The notes under the pieces: model-generated | Seen by the model: only the letters and a program-made list of their open reading frames with translations | Database searches by the model: none | Told to the model about the DNA's origin: nothing | Assembly (NCBI RefSeq): GCF_018991925.1 | Contig: NW_024729645.1 | Coordinates: forward strand, 310,001 to 374,000 | Direction of reading: 5' to 3' | DNA from: Homarus americanus | Lineage: Eukaryota; Arthropoda; Malacostraca; Decapoda; Nephropidae | DNA: 64,000 nucleotides | Position numbers and translations under genes: made by a program | Part shown: positions 40,899 through 53,362 of the stretch, one piece after another | How positions within the stretch are numbered: the stretch's first letter is position 1 | Layout: each line of letters begins with the position of its first letter

Positions 40899-43800
40899 GT
40901 TTATACATTATGGTATTTGTATATGAATTGAAATAAAAAATTCATGACACTCTTTGGAATCGTAAAGAACGAAGCCTCGCACGACTGGTTGTCACTGTCA
41001 TGAACAGATGTTACCAAAATAGTTACAGTAATGGACCATACTCAATGAAACACTGCAGACTTCTACGATAACTTCGTATTAAATGGGTAAAGTCTGGCTA
41101 CTACTGGAACTAAATGATACACCCAAAATACTGTAAACATTATCGAAACTCGCTGTATCTTCCCCATTTTCATAGCAGTTACAGTGGATGCAAGCAAGTG
41201 AAAATGTTTTCGCTTGTGATTCCCGCCACCTGCAGCATGGCGGGAAAAGACTTGTAAGAATAAAAAAAAATAGTTTTCCCTCTTTATCTATATTTCTGCT
41301 CTGCTAATTTTTGTTTGTTGATATATTTTACAAGAGTTTAATTGTCACTTTAGTGTTAAATCAAAGTGTACTACAAAAATACTGATAATCACTTGAAGGT
41401 AGAGTATTCTTCTCCCTCCTTCGCTGGTGTGTGATAAGTTTTGTCACTTAAACCATGCAAATCAATTATCCGTCCTGGGACAATGGAACGATATTTCAAA
41501 GTAGGGGCAAAATTTAATAAACTTAACACCGGCCTTGAGGACACTACGTTCAACACCATTGTAATACATTTTTACAGCCGACATAATTCCAGCTAGAAAA
41601 AATGTAAACAACACAAAGATGTGGAACATCAAAAACTGAAAACATCGTCATAAGTTATTATTCCAATCAACCATAAAACAATGAAAACAATGAGAGGTCC
41701 AGATAATTCTAAGCTTGGTGGGGTGAGGGGTGGTGGGCAGGACAGGCGATGAACAGTGAGGGGGTGGGTAAGACAGGAGAAAAAATATAATTTCTGCAAG
41801 TATATTCAAATCAAATATAAATTGAAAATTCGCCAGATTTGGCAGAAAATTTGAATGATTCCGTTCGAATTAAGTGATGCAAAACCTTCTGATGTGATGA
41901 GCACCAAGCTAATGAATTTCATAACCTAACAAAATAAAAGAAAATTTGAAGAATAAAATGTCTGGCTAATGTTTTTTTTTATAAGTATCTGTTATCGTTT
42001 TTCTTGTATTAAGATATACAGTATATTGATAAAAAAGTCAAAAGTCTACATTAAAAGAGTATGTGAACTAGTGGGGGGGGGGGGGGTAGCGGCATGCCCC
42101 CTTCCTTTGTAAGAATGGTGGAGTCATGGCCACCTTGTCCCCCACTGCCCCCGCCCTCCCCCACTCCAAAAAATTATTCACTGGTCAATAAATGGCGCAG
42201 GATACAAGAAGTCAAGTCGGAGCAGTTCATGAATAGTGTCGGGAAGGAGAATGCATGATTGATGGCGCCCACTTCCCTCCCACATGTTTTATGTACACAA
42301 CAAGGCGGCTACACCATGTTCCTGTACCGCGGGGCATACTTCACCGCCCCGCCTTGGCGTACCCCGCCCTCTTGTGCCCCCTCTCCGCTCTATTCTTTCT
42401 CATTTTACTTTACCTCACCCCGCCCCACCACACCTCAGCTTACCTCTCCCCGCTTTGTTTCTGACTTAGCTCTCCAGCATCAATTATATTATGGAAAAAA
42501 ATCCCTCTTCAACAACCTAACATTCCTGAGTCAAACCTAACTTAATCCAGTATATGAACTTAACCAAACCACAGTTACACCGTGGCCGTTAAAAGGAGTG
42601 GCCTGGTTCGGAATCTTTGAGGTTCGTACCATGAATATTCCTTGTGAGTGGTGGTGTAAGAATGGACTTAAATGGTTGACTGAAGCTGAAACATAAACAT
42701 AACGTCCAAGAATAGCATTAAAATTTACCTAAACTAGATGCATGCGTTATGGGATAAAACCTTCTGCAGAGAATCTTTCCAAAGGTTCTGTAAGCCTCTT
42801 TTAGTCTTTGGCTTTAACTTAATCAGTTAAGCTTTCTTATATCGTCAGCTATGAGGGATCTTCATTATGCGAACACTTGAAAAACTGGACCTTGGTAAGA
42901 AGGAACTTAAAATTCCATACATTTTCATTGATATATACGTGGATATTCCTAAGAGTTAATGGAATTATATTTTGCAAAAAATAAATACAAATTTAGAAAC
43001 GATATACCGAGCGCGTACATTCAACTTTCATATTGTTTCTCATAATGAAAAATATCTTCTGTTTAATAACAAATATCATTTACTAAACACTAAAATCTTC
43101 ACAAACGTGAACAAACTTTTAATTCGGCACAGCCCCCCTCAAAAAAAAAACATCGCATACTTTATCCAAATTTTATAGTTTTCTGACAAATCTTCAAAAA
43201 GAACGTAATCTAAGAAATTGACGGAGTGGGTCAACAAATATTCAAAAAGATTCGTTGGTAAGAAATTGACAGAGCGGAAGTTGAGGGTTGTGCAAGATGT
43301 AGACACTGAGGTTAAGGGTTTGTTTGACGTTGAATTTTGCAAAGGTATTTGCGTTGTATCCGCTTGGCTGAGTTTGCAAATGTCACCACCAACACCAACA
43401 GTTTCATCCCCGCCTAACGATCCGGAAAAAATAAAAATTACCCACATTTTACGGCCCCCCTTTTTTTTTACTGCTGAATTCTAATTTGTTTCATATGAAT
43501 TAGCGTAATGGTCGAGGATAATTCATTTAAAGTTGTAAATGAATTAACTATGTTGTTAGTGCAAAGAATGTATAATTTTTTTAATTGGCTCTAAAACCGA
43601 AAGTGAATATCATGTAAACTGTAATGTGAGACTATACGCGCCAAATATGTTCAGGGCAAAAACGAATGAAACGAATATGTCAGCAAATTATACAGAAGGA
43701 CTAAAACATTGCAAATCACATCTCAGTCAAACTATACGACTTTCATTTATCGTCTGAGCGTTATCTTTATCCCTCTTTTGTCTGTGTGTGGGGGGGGGGG

Positions 43801-44754
43801 GTAGGGGGGATAGAGACCTCAAAGAAGGGGGTAGGATAACAGGGGGAAGAATGCACGACAAATAAAGAAAACAAAAGAAAGACAACAAGAATTAATATTC
43901 ACACATACAGTTTTAGATCATATCCTCAGCTCACATACTCAATACGCAAAATGATTCTTAACATAAACATTAATACACAACACTGCATCAAACACCTGTA
44001 TATACCTGACTCGTGAGCTATATTAATGTTTTCACTATTGCGCACGAAACGACTCTTCTGTTCACCATATTGATAAAGCGCCCAAAACAAATTCAGGTAG
44101 TATAGTTTGGAATCATGGACATTATGAAGAATATAACACACAAAGCTATCTACTAAGAACCCATATTAGGAAGAATGTTAGGTGGTGTGACTGTAGCTTC
44201 GCCTTAACTGTTGTGGCCATAAAGGAGTTGTGTGGAAACGAGAACGACGAGGAATTAGTCAAAGTTGTTTTACAGGCAGTGAGGACTGATCGTACGTCTG
44301 GCAGCATATGAGATACTTTTGAATAAACTCCCTCATACTGAAAATTTGAAATCAGTCAGTCAATCAGTCTGGAAAGGTGAGCATTTGACTGAAAGGTAGT
44401 CAGTCAAAAGTTGTTTATGTACCTTTATTTACGGTTTAGGACATAGCAATGACCACCTGAAGATTCGCACCCCAGCTTAATACACCTGAAGATTAACCAC
44501 CCTAACGGTACCTAGGGGGTTAGGTGAGCTTGGTTAGGTTATGCTAGAGTGTTGGTGGTTAATTTCCAAGTGATATAAGCAGGTGGGGGGGTGGAGGAGG
44601 CGAATTTTTATGATACCCTAATTTAGTTAAGAATAAATTGTTGTCAGCCATTAATACATGTAAGCAATCGGGTTGTATTTTATAGTTAGACAAAATAACT
44701 ATCGGGATACCATGAAAATAATTCGTGATCAGAGTCGAGAACCTGATTGAAAAG
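40899..44754. other. Long stretch without recognised gene
   Basis: AT-rich DNA with G runs at 42074-42087 and 43790-43803 and a C-rich patch at 42290-42470. Short open frames (for example 43218-43484 on plus and 43139-43447 on minus) overlap each other and show no domain. Confidence 0.35.
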
Positions 44755-45338
44755 AGGAGTGCATGGTTGTGCGGGAGGAGTGCATGATGGTGAGGGAGGA
44801 AGGAAGGAGTGCAAGATGGTGAGGGAGGGAGGAGTGCATGAAGGTGATGGAGGAGTGCATGACGGTGAGGGAGAGAGTAGTGCATGAAGGTGAGGGAGGA
44901 AGGAGTGGATGATGGTGAGGGAGGGAGGAGTGCATGGCGGTTAGGGAGGGAGGAGTGCATGGCGGTGAGGGAGGGAGGAGTGCATGATGGTGAGGAGGAG
45001 GAGTGCATGACGGTGAGGGAGGGAGGAGTGCATGACGGGGAGGGGAAAGTACATTAAAATGAAGGGGTAGAGAAGAGTGCATGCTAGCGAGAAGGGAGAG
45101 CGAGGTGCATGATAGTGTGGTTAAAGAGAACTAGATGATGGTGGGGGAGGAGTGCATGGGAGTGGGAGGGAGGTAGTGCGCGAAAGATAGAAAGGAGGGA
45201 GAATTGCATGATAGTGAAGAGGGTGTGCATGACAGTGAAGAAGGGAAAGAAAAGTTCATGGCATTGGGAGAGAGAAAGAGGAGTTCATGAGAGTGAAGAG
45301 GGAGGGAGGGAGGAGTGCATGACAGTGAAGAGGGAGAG
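44755..45338. repeat. GGAGTGCATGAYGGTGAGGG minisatellite
   Basis: Imperfect units of roughly 20-32 bp based on GGAGTGCATGATGGTGAGGG with variable GGGA spacers. The array yields His/Ser/Leu/Pro repeat frames on the minus strand that are not genes. Units diverge on the right side. Confidence 0.9.
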
Positions 45339-48080
45339 AGGGAGGATGTAGTGGACATATTAAAGCTCGACGGCCGCCTCCCTGACACCCGCCCTCACAC
45401 CCACCACCACACTCCATAACACACAATAAACTCTTCTACACAGCCTATACTGCCTATACTGCCGCCTTTATTATGTATTCGTATGAGATTTAATGCTCTC
45501 AAGAGGTACAGTTGTGTCATGTGGTAAGGGGGTGCTCGAGAAATTTACAAACTTGGGGGTGAATAGGAGTGAATGGGGTTATATTCGGTGCTACACGAAA
45601 AGAGGCGCAAGTTTCTAATTGTGAGACTGTCAGATGAACAGAGAATACACTAGACATCAATTCATACGGGTGTTATGGTGGAGCGGCCCCTGCTTGTGGT
45701 GCCTTGTGATGGGGGTAAAGTGGTGGGTAACTATTATTCAGCGAAGCCATGACACCACCACTTTAACCTCACGTGTTCCCAGTTCAAGAGACTCGACGCT
45801 GGAGACTCACTGTAGAAGAGAACATCATCATCCACCCCGCCTCGTTTATGATCATGCTAATCATACGTGATGCCATAGTTTTTACAGGGGCAATAATACG
45901 TAGTACAGAGGTGATCATGAAGGTGATAACGGTACTGTTGAAGGTGAGAAGAAAAGGCAGTAGAGAGCATGGGGCGACGATCCCAATTCTCAGAGCTTCG
46001 TACATTATATCTGTCTTATAAATGGAGATGAAAGAAGGCATCTAGTTAGCGTTGTCTCCGTACCATTTTTGGAGGCCATCTTTGTGTCCTACATGAAGTG
46101 AGCCAGTTAGATGCATTCTTACCGCTGTATTTAAAGAGAATTTAATGTACGACCTCTGAGAATTGGGATGCAGAGAGGCAGAGAGCGCGGGGCCGGGGAG
46201 GGTGGTGCGCGGAGGGTGTGGGTGGAGAGACAAAGGCCCACTCACTCACTCTACGGTTGTGGTATGTCACACTTCATTATGTCCACAGACACACATCCCC
46301 CCCCTCGCCGCCGCCATCCTCAAAGGATGTTCGCGGAACTGAAGGATTACCTATCTTTAAATGTTTATCCTTATTTATTCACTTAATATATCATTAGAAA
46401 ACCAATTCGGCAAGTTATAAACAATGCAACAATTGAACTTAAAGTATTGCATGATAATACAAATAATATTTAAATTCCCCTATCATTTATTTGAGATAAC
46501 GCCATGTGAATAATAATAATAAAGAACTTATTTCTTCACATCTAAATGCACGTAACTGATGTTTTCTTTACCTTTTCCCTCTTGTTTCGAGAACACAATT
46601 CAGACAATCAACAACCACATCATACATATGATCAATAACATAAACAAAAGATAAAAGACACATTTTCTGTTTCATATCGAAATATAAAAACAACATTTTG
46701 GAAACATTATACTCGCTGACTTTTCATATTGGTTTTGTTCCACTCATGCTGTCGGTGTAGGATGCTTTCCCCAGTCTTCGCCCGCTCCTTCTCCACCTTA
46801 AAGTTATTGAAATCTTTGCCAATGTAAAATCTTACTTTTACGAAGCTTTCTATCTTGGATTTGTTTTTTTATTGAAACATTGTTTTACAGTGGACACAAG
46901 GAAAAATACAAGAGATAGGGTGTGGGCCTCACTCTGGTAATATACGGAACCCAAGCACATCGCTCCTCCACCAGTGTTCGCGAAGGGAAAAAATATCGCC
47001 TGGTATTTACCCCCAAAATAACGTACTGCTACATACTTACAATTACCCAGCTTTGCTAACCGTGCGTCTCTAATTCATAATTTCTATCAGGGCCATGATG
47101 CATCAGAAATACCGAGCGTTTTACGAGAAAGAATGGCCAGAATCTCGTTGTGCACCTGTTCTTACAAGCCAAGGATAAAATTCCCCTCAGAGCACATGAT
47201 AACACGAGTTACTGAAAAAACAACTTTCCTCCCTCGTATCTTAGAGTGCTTTTTGTTTGCAGCTGCGGCTGAGAGCTTTATCCGCACTGCCACATGAATA
47301 TCACACTTACGTTCTCTAACATTAAGGCCGGATATACGTTCGCAGTTAAGATTACTATGCGGAAAAGAACACGAATCATTGTGACACCGTTGGCTAATAG
47401 GTTCATTCGAAAGTACCAATACATTTTCTTACTTTTTAAGGTGAGTGAACATTTGTAAGCTGTTCTGCGTTGAAGCTTGTATCGATCGACGTGTAAGCAT
47501 AATTTGTGTGATGTCTGCCTTGATACTGGATCAGAAATCATTAGACAACAATGTAAAGAAGTATAAGAGAGTTGACAAGCCGTGGAGACAGTTTGTCACA
47601 ATGGTTTCGGATGAGCCGCCATGATTGCGCTCGGCTCACTAGGCCGCGTCGCCCGCCCCAACAATCTTTCTCAATGTATCGTTCGCTATCATATAACTTC
47701 GCATTTTTCCGCTCACATTTTTGGGTATTTTGAATTCGTTTCGCTTGAAAACATGGGTTAAAAATTGATGATATGATAAACCCGACACGAAATACTGCTG
47801 GGTGAGTATAATAGAAGAACAAAATGAGTCAGATGTGGAGATGGAAGGGTAAAATAGAGTGACGGTAGAGTGAGTGTCATGATGCCTACGTGTGACTCCC
47901 GTAACGACCACTCGGTTGACTAAACCACTTGCCGGGAATAGAGCAAGCATGGTCCAGCGGGCGGCCACCGCGAGGCGCCTCTACCAAGTAGCCACAAAGA
48001 CTTGTAACCTTTCTGGTCTTGACAGTGCATCCTCATAATAAATTATACGTGCGCTATGACCGGTATACAAGTTTGTTCAA
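45339..48080. other. Stretch without recognised gene
   Basis: Mixed-composition DNA. Open frames between 45634 and 47968 overlap on both strands and lack domains or convincing splice signals. Confidence 0.35.
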
Positions 48081-48700
48081 TACGGAAAAATGTAAGGATG
48101 ATATTCGCCCTGCTTCCAACAGAAAATGGTGGAAAGCAAAAAACATTTTTGAAAACGGGAGCGATGCGCCAGCCATCGACCCATAGCGAACTCGGGTGTG
48201 CAAGGGTGAAGGCGCGCGGAGATGCAGCACGCGATACTTATCTTTATCACGTGGTGTCTTAGAGTCTAGGGTCGTGGCTCGTGGCTCCTGCCGATAGCCC
48301 AGTACTGCGACGGAGGACCTCCACTGGGCGCCAGAGGGACTTAAAGCACATGTGGGGCTTGAGGAGGCGTCAGGCAAGCGGTTACAATGTGCGCGCGCGG
48401 CTGTTAAAAATGCCCGTTACGTCCTTCTATCCCGGAACAATGAAAATAAACGAGACTATTAGCGAGCGCGGGGCCCCGGACGGAGCGTTACATCCTCTAT
48501 TGATCACCGCAGCATAATTTTGCATCCTTAAGCCGAGGGTATGATTCCACGGGGGTGAGGGCAGGGGAAAAAGAGGACCGAGAGGGGGAAAAGAGTTGAG
48601 TCCGGAATCCACCAGCAGCAGGAGCCGCGGCCTGCAGCCCGGGTGTTACTACCCTGCAGGACACACTGACGGGTGACGCGTCGCCCACAACACACACACA
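48081..48700. other. CpG-rich patch
   Basis: The segment holds many CG dinucleotides (for example GTGCGCGCGCGGC near 48390) in an otherwise CpG-poor window. Both strands are open by composition. It could be an unmethylated promoter-proximal region, but no core promoter or coding exon is identifiable. Confidence 0.35.
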
Positions 48701-48904
48701 GGCCATACAACACTACACCAACACATTAAAAAACAACAATCCCCGGCCTCCCAAACCTCCGACGATCATCACAAACATTTTAGTAATATCATGAAAGTTA
48801 TGAATTTTTCATTGGGTACATAAATTGCTGGGGGGAAATAGACGTGTCTGGCGATGCTATGTTATGTAGGTGCAGTGTTGGTTATGACGTTGTTTCCCTC
48901 ACAT

Positions 48905-49210
48905 CTAGGTGTCAACATCAGCTGTTGGACACTCCCTCACTCTCACCCTCTCATGCTCTCTCTCACTCTTTCATGCTCGCTCTCCTCTCATGTTCCCTCA
49001 CACCCATGTTCACTTACACTCATGATCACTTTAACTCCCGCTCACTCTTACCCATTCTCACTTTAATTCACTTTCAGTCTTACTCATGGTCACTTTAACT
49101 CATGCTAACTCATGTTCATTTTAATTCATAATGATTCATGTTCACTAACTCATGCTGACTCATGTTAACTTTAATTCATAATGATTCATGTTCACTAACC
49201 CATGCTCAAT
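48905..49210. repeat. TCACTCATG-based low-complexity tract
   Basis: Imperfect repeats of CACTCATG, TTCACTTTAA and CTCATGTTCACT recur over about 300 bp and grade into weaker CTCA-rich sequence beyond 49250. Confidence 0.75.
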
Positions 49211-49499
49211 CTGATTCATCTCTCATTCATGATCATCGTAATTAGTCACTCATTTAGGAGGTTCTCCCGATAAGTCATGGTTACTCACTTTTAAATAACT
49301 ATCATTGAATCCTTCACTCATAGTCATTAAGTGACTCATAACTGCTGACTCATAGTCAGTCAGTAACTCACAATTACAGCTCTACTAACTTATTATAAAT
49401 GAAAGTGACTCATTACTGCCCTCACTCATTAACCCACTTATATTCACTAATACTAAATCATAATTATTCAAAATTTTTATTTTACTAATAATCACTCTC

Positions 49500-50395
49500 A
49501 CTATAACGCAACTAAAGGGACAAGAAGAGATGGCGCACCTCACCCTGGCCCCACTATTGCCACTGGAGCGGAGAACCCCAGGCTAGTGACGTCAAATCGC
49601 CGTTTGTTTGCGTTTTAATCCAATATTTTCCGAGATATGATGGTTTAAACGTTTTGTAAACTTTTAGGTAATTGTGACCCAAACACTGATCTATTAAGGT
49701 ATTTTTTTGTGATGCGTGTAAACATGTTTTTTTTTTTACATCGAAGAATCTAATGCAACAGTCTTATCGTATGATGCTTCATTCTAAAGTTATCATGAAA
49801 CGTAATTTTTTAAACTTACGATGACCACGACCTTGACCTTTAACCTTGATCTTCTAAAAAAATAGTTCTGTGCTTACAGATATATCCAACATAGTTCGTC
49901 CATCATGTTTGGTCATACGTGGTACAGATATGGCTGAGATATACTTCACTACATTATTGGCGATAGCGCGGAAACACAAAATCAGTCCAATACAATACCT
50001 GGGAAACCCCTTCCGCGGGCGACACAACTGTTTTCACTGATAACCAAAGGCACGCATCACTAGTGCCACTCATAATCTTTCTCACAATAACACACACACA
50101 CACACACACTGTTAATTATTATCATTATTGCACGCAATAATGTTCTCATTAATAACCTATCAATAACATTCATAATTACTGTCACACACATACAGGTACA
50201 GGTACACACATTTACAGCTACTCTCACTGCTAAATAAAGTCACCCATAATCACTTTCACAATAACTCTCACACATACACACACTCGCGCGGGTCGTAAAA
50301 GTTTCTCCCAAAACCCGCAATAAAATAACGATAACTCCGAAATTTTACGATTATTGACCTTCAAGATGTTCACCGCACTGAGTCCCTGAGGCAGG
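49500..50395. other. Stretch with nuclear-receptor-like half sites, no gene
   Basis: No gene recognised. GACCTTGACCTTTAACCTTG lies at 49830-49849. Its reverse complement holds tandem AGGTCA-type hexamers. A CA run is at 50088-50109. Confidence 0.4.
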
Positions 50396-50399
50396 CGCG

Positions 50400-50720
50400 T
50401 CTGACATAACCTAACCTGACCTGTCTTAACTTAACCTGACCTATCTTAACTTAACCTGATCTAATTTAACCTTACCAGCCATTTTTTTCTTAACCTAGCC
50501 TAACTAGTCAATTTTAACTTAACCTCATCCGACCTAAACTAACCTAACTTTACCAGACAATTTTAACTTAACCTAACCTAATTTAACTAAACCTAACTTT
50601 ACTTAACATTACCAACTAATTTTAAATTAACTTAACCTAACCTCCTAACCAAACTTAACCTACCAAAATGAACTTTATTGGACAATTCTAAACAAACCTA
50701 ACCTAACCAACCAAAGTCAA
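50400..50720. repeat. CCTAA-like degenerate array
   Basis: Dense TAACCTAACC, TAACTTAACC and TAACCTGACC words run over about 320 bp, with scattered units to 50890. It reads as a decayed interstitial form of the arthropod CCTAA/TTAGG repeat, in the opposite orientation to the tract at 27515. Confidence 0.7.
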
Positions 50721-51139
50721 GTAAACCTCACTAACCAACTCTAAACTAACCAGGTTAATATAATACAAGATCACTAACCAAGGAAAACATAATCTAATCA
50801 AAATTAATATATATAACCAATTCCAACTTCTATCATTTAATATAAGCAAACTAACAAAATCTAACCTATCCTAACCTAATTGGTCTAACATATTCTCACT
50901 AACCAGTTCTCGCCATATTCAAGTGGTTAATACAACATACTAGATAGGTTAACATCATACTCCAGAGGTTAAGAAATCATATTGGAGAGGTTAAAAGATA
51001 TCATACGAAAGGGATTAAGACATTATATTCAAGTGGTTAATAGTTAAGACACCATATTTAAGAGGTTAGACATCAAACTCGAGAGGCTAAAACATCATAA
51101 TCAACAGGTTAAGAAATAGCACTCAAGAGGTCACCCACC

Positions 51140-51515
51140 ACCACCTACTTAATCGATATAGGCTTAAATCAGACACCACTATACATAACTCTGCACATCA
51201 TCTACCACCACCAAACATAACTACGCACACCATCCACCTGCACCCACACTTAACTTTTCACATCACCACCATCAAACATAACTACGCATACCATCCACGA
51301 CCACCAAACATAACTACGTACAACATCCACCACCACCAAACAAAACTACTTATATCATCCACCACCACCAAACATAACTAAGCACATCGTCCACCTCCAC
51401 CACCACGTAACTACGCACATCATCAACCACCACCAAACAACTACGCACATCATCCACCACCACCACCAAACATAACTAAGCACATTATCCACCTCCACCA
51501 AACATAACTATGCAC
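51140..51515. repeat. CCACCACCAAACATAACTACGCAC minisatellite
   Basis: About ten imperfect copies built from CATCCACCACCACC and AAACATAACTACGCACAT, with a period of about 36 bp. Confidence 0.85.
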
Positions 51516-51604
51516 TGGGCATGTTAAACTCAACACGAAGGCTAACACTTAATTAATCAAATGACATGCACAGTCTCACTGACCAGTTCTCATGCACCCG
51601 GAAA

Positions 51605-51765
51605 ACAAATTTCTTATGGACAAAATCACACCAACTAACCTATGATTCAAGGCAAAATCCCACCAGACACTTTCCTATTGGACAAAATCCTACCAACCGA
51701 AATAATAGTGGACAAAATCCCACCTGACAACTTTCCATAAGACAAAATCACACTAGACAACTTAA
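51605..51765. repeat. GGACAAAATCCCAC-type repeat
   Basis: Five or so imperfect units of about 28-33 bp with GGACAAAATCCCACC, GACAACTTTCC and AAAATCACACTAGACAACTT. Same motif family as at 39970-40060, about 11.6 kb away. Confidence 0.7.
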
Positions 51766-52261
51766 ACCCACACACAACGCTTCCGTGACGCCTGCTGGAC
51801 CACCACTCCACGATCCCCTGACGGAGACACGATGATCCTCCCCATACTGGCCAGATATTTTGTAAATAACATTGATTATGTGTTAAAGGAATATCCTTCC
51901 TTCCTTCCTTAGGCTTTATTAAGCCCCTTTATAATATTTATGCTGTATATACTCGTCACACTTGCCAGATGCTTCTGGTGTCATTGTACAGGGGTACCTA
52001 GTGACAGCACTAGGATCCCGCTTCCTCTATCAATGAATAAACAATTGAAATTGAAAATTGAATTGACAACTTAAAATTTGCCAAAAATCTCAAAAATCAT
52101 AATACAGTTGAGGTGAAATTTCTTCTCCAAGCCCTAATAGTTAGGTTAAATAAGATTATAGACTAGGATAGATAAAATCCAGGTTAAGGTAGGCAATGCG
52201 ACATGAGTAAGGTTGGGTACGAATAGGTTTCATAAAGTCAGGTTATGGCAGATAGGCTACG

Positions 52262-52368
52262 TGTACAGGATGTCTGATAGGATGAGCACCATAAGCAAAT
52301 AAATTCTCTTTTTCTTTTTCAGGTAAAGGAATCATAACAAATCATTTTGCAGAAGGGAAGACGCCAAC
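52262..52368 (+). mobile_element. Decayed mariner-like terminal fragment
   Basis: GTACAGGATGTCTGATAGG with GAGCACC, followed by a T-rich segment and GGAATCATAACAA, aligns with the neighbouring relic that begins GTACAGGGTGTCTCATGGGT at 52408. It is probably an older copy of the same end. Confidence 0.4.
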
Positions 52369-52407
52369 CGAACCTAACCATACCAACCCAATCTTAACCT
52401 AACTAAA

Positions 52408-52547
52408 GTACAGGGTGTCTCATGGGTTATGCACCACATGAAAATATATATATATTTTTTCAGAGGAGAGAATCGTAACAATTCAACGAAGATTGGGCGA
52501 CGAGGACCAATAGAATGGTCACTGAGTTCTCCTGACCTCTCGAGTAA
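52408..52547 (+). pseudogene. Internally deleted mariner-like element with DDE transposase remnant
   Basis: The segment starts with ACAGGGTGTCTCATGGGT, like a mariner terminal repeat, and reaches IGRRGPIEWSLSSPDLSS within about 90 bp. That peptide matches the region around the second catalytic Asp (SPDL) of arthropod mariner-like transposases. The N-terminal two thirds are gone. The frame is cut off where the next TIR element begins. Confidence 0.6.
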
Positions 52548-52689
52548 AGGCGGCATCACACTGGTATTCTTTCGTCAATTTTTTTTTTAATTTTCAGAAA
52601 ATCGTCAATCTGTGTTGAGCACCGTCACACATACGTTTAGAACCAACTCGCCAGTTTCCCTCGTTCGACAACTGTTAACAAACAATATG

Positions 52690-52818
52690 GATTCAACTGA
52701 AAGAAAAGCACAGCAATTCTACGCTTTCTCATGGTTGTTTTCCAACGTCGACGGGCTAAAAGGCGTGCCAATAACCTTAAGATTTACCGTTACTATATAC
52801 ACAAGACATGAAGCGTAG
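52690..52818 (+). CDS. Small ORF in the TIR element, unknown
   Basis: An ATG at 52687-52689 opens MDSTERKAQQFYAFSWLF and about 25 further residues, ending at 52818. The N-terminus is hydrophilic, then aromatic. No domain is recognised. It could be the first exon of an element-encoded protein or chance. Confidence 0.2.
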   Translation, partial: DSTERKAQQFYAFSWLFSNVDGLKGVPITLRFTVTIYTRHEA

Positions 52819-52879
52819 TTAATAGCTTACCTGCTGTGATGTTGCAAAACTCTGGAAACTCTTGGAGTAGTTTATTTCA

Positions 52880-53029
52880 TTAAAGGCCTTCCTCTTCAGG
52901 TCTTTTTTGGTGTATGAAGAGTTTTGGTGATCCCAGAGACAATGGCGCTGTCTTATCTAGTCCACCAAAAACTCCTCGGGGAGGCGTGTCCATACTTAGG
53001 AAATTATTTTTTTCTGTTGGCTCCGTCAT
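52880..53029 (-). CDS. 49-aa ORF in the TIR element, unknown
   Basis: ATG at 53029 to TAA at 52880. The sequence starts MTEPTEKNNFLSMDTPPRGV and continues as a hydrophilic peptide with SPKLFIHQKRPEEEG near the C-terminus. The composition is unlike the AT-rich surroundings and unlike random translation. It diverges from the small plus-strand frame on the other side of the element centre. No family recognised; it may be one exon of a spliced product. Confidence 0.25.
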   Translation of the reverse strand: MTEPTEKNNFLSMDTPPRGVFGGLDKTAPLSLGSPKLFIHQKRPEEEGL

Positions 53030-53362
53030 GTTATTCCCGCGTGGTCAAAATGTAAACAACAAATGACATTTTCTTACCTTTTTAAAATCGCGAAATTAAA
53101 CATAATAATAAGTAATCTTGGAAAGAAGAGTAATAATTTCTTCATAGTAATTTTAGCTTTTATTTTAAGTAAAAATAGTTTATTTGTATAACTATTTGTA
53201 GTATCAATTATAAATCTTGAGTTGTCTCCGGTAAGTTGTGGCAGCGCAAACGGTTTGCAGCGTTTGACAAAAAGTCAACGCCAACGTCGACGATTCGTCA
53301 AAAAATCGACGATTAATGGAAAAGTTGACAATAGAAATGCCAGTGTGACGCCGCTTTTAGAG

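Larger units (their letters stand above)
52544..53362. mobile_element. 815-bp TIR element, superfamily unresolved
   Basis: The left terminus is TAAAGGCGGCATCACACTGG and the right terminus in reverse complement TAAAAGCGGCGTCACACTGG, flanked by GAG on both sides (possible 3-bp duplication). Subterminal CGTCAATTTT words also mirror each other. GGC...CACACTGG ends and 3-bp duplications are reminiscent of PIF/Harbinger, but the target is not the usual TWA. The element inserted into the DDE relic that ends at 52547. It carries two small divergent frames. Confidence 0.6.

Noticed and set aside
44559..45388. His/Ser/Leu/Pro-rich minus-strand proteins
   Set aside because: They are readings of the minisatellite, with different frames over the same units and no unique flank.
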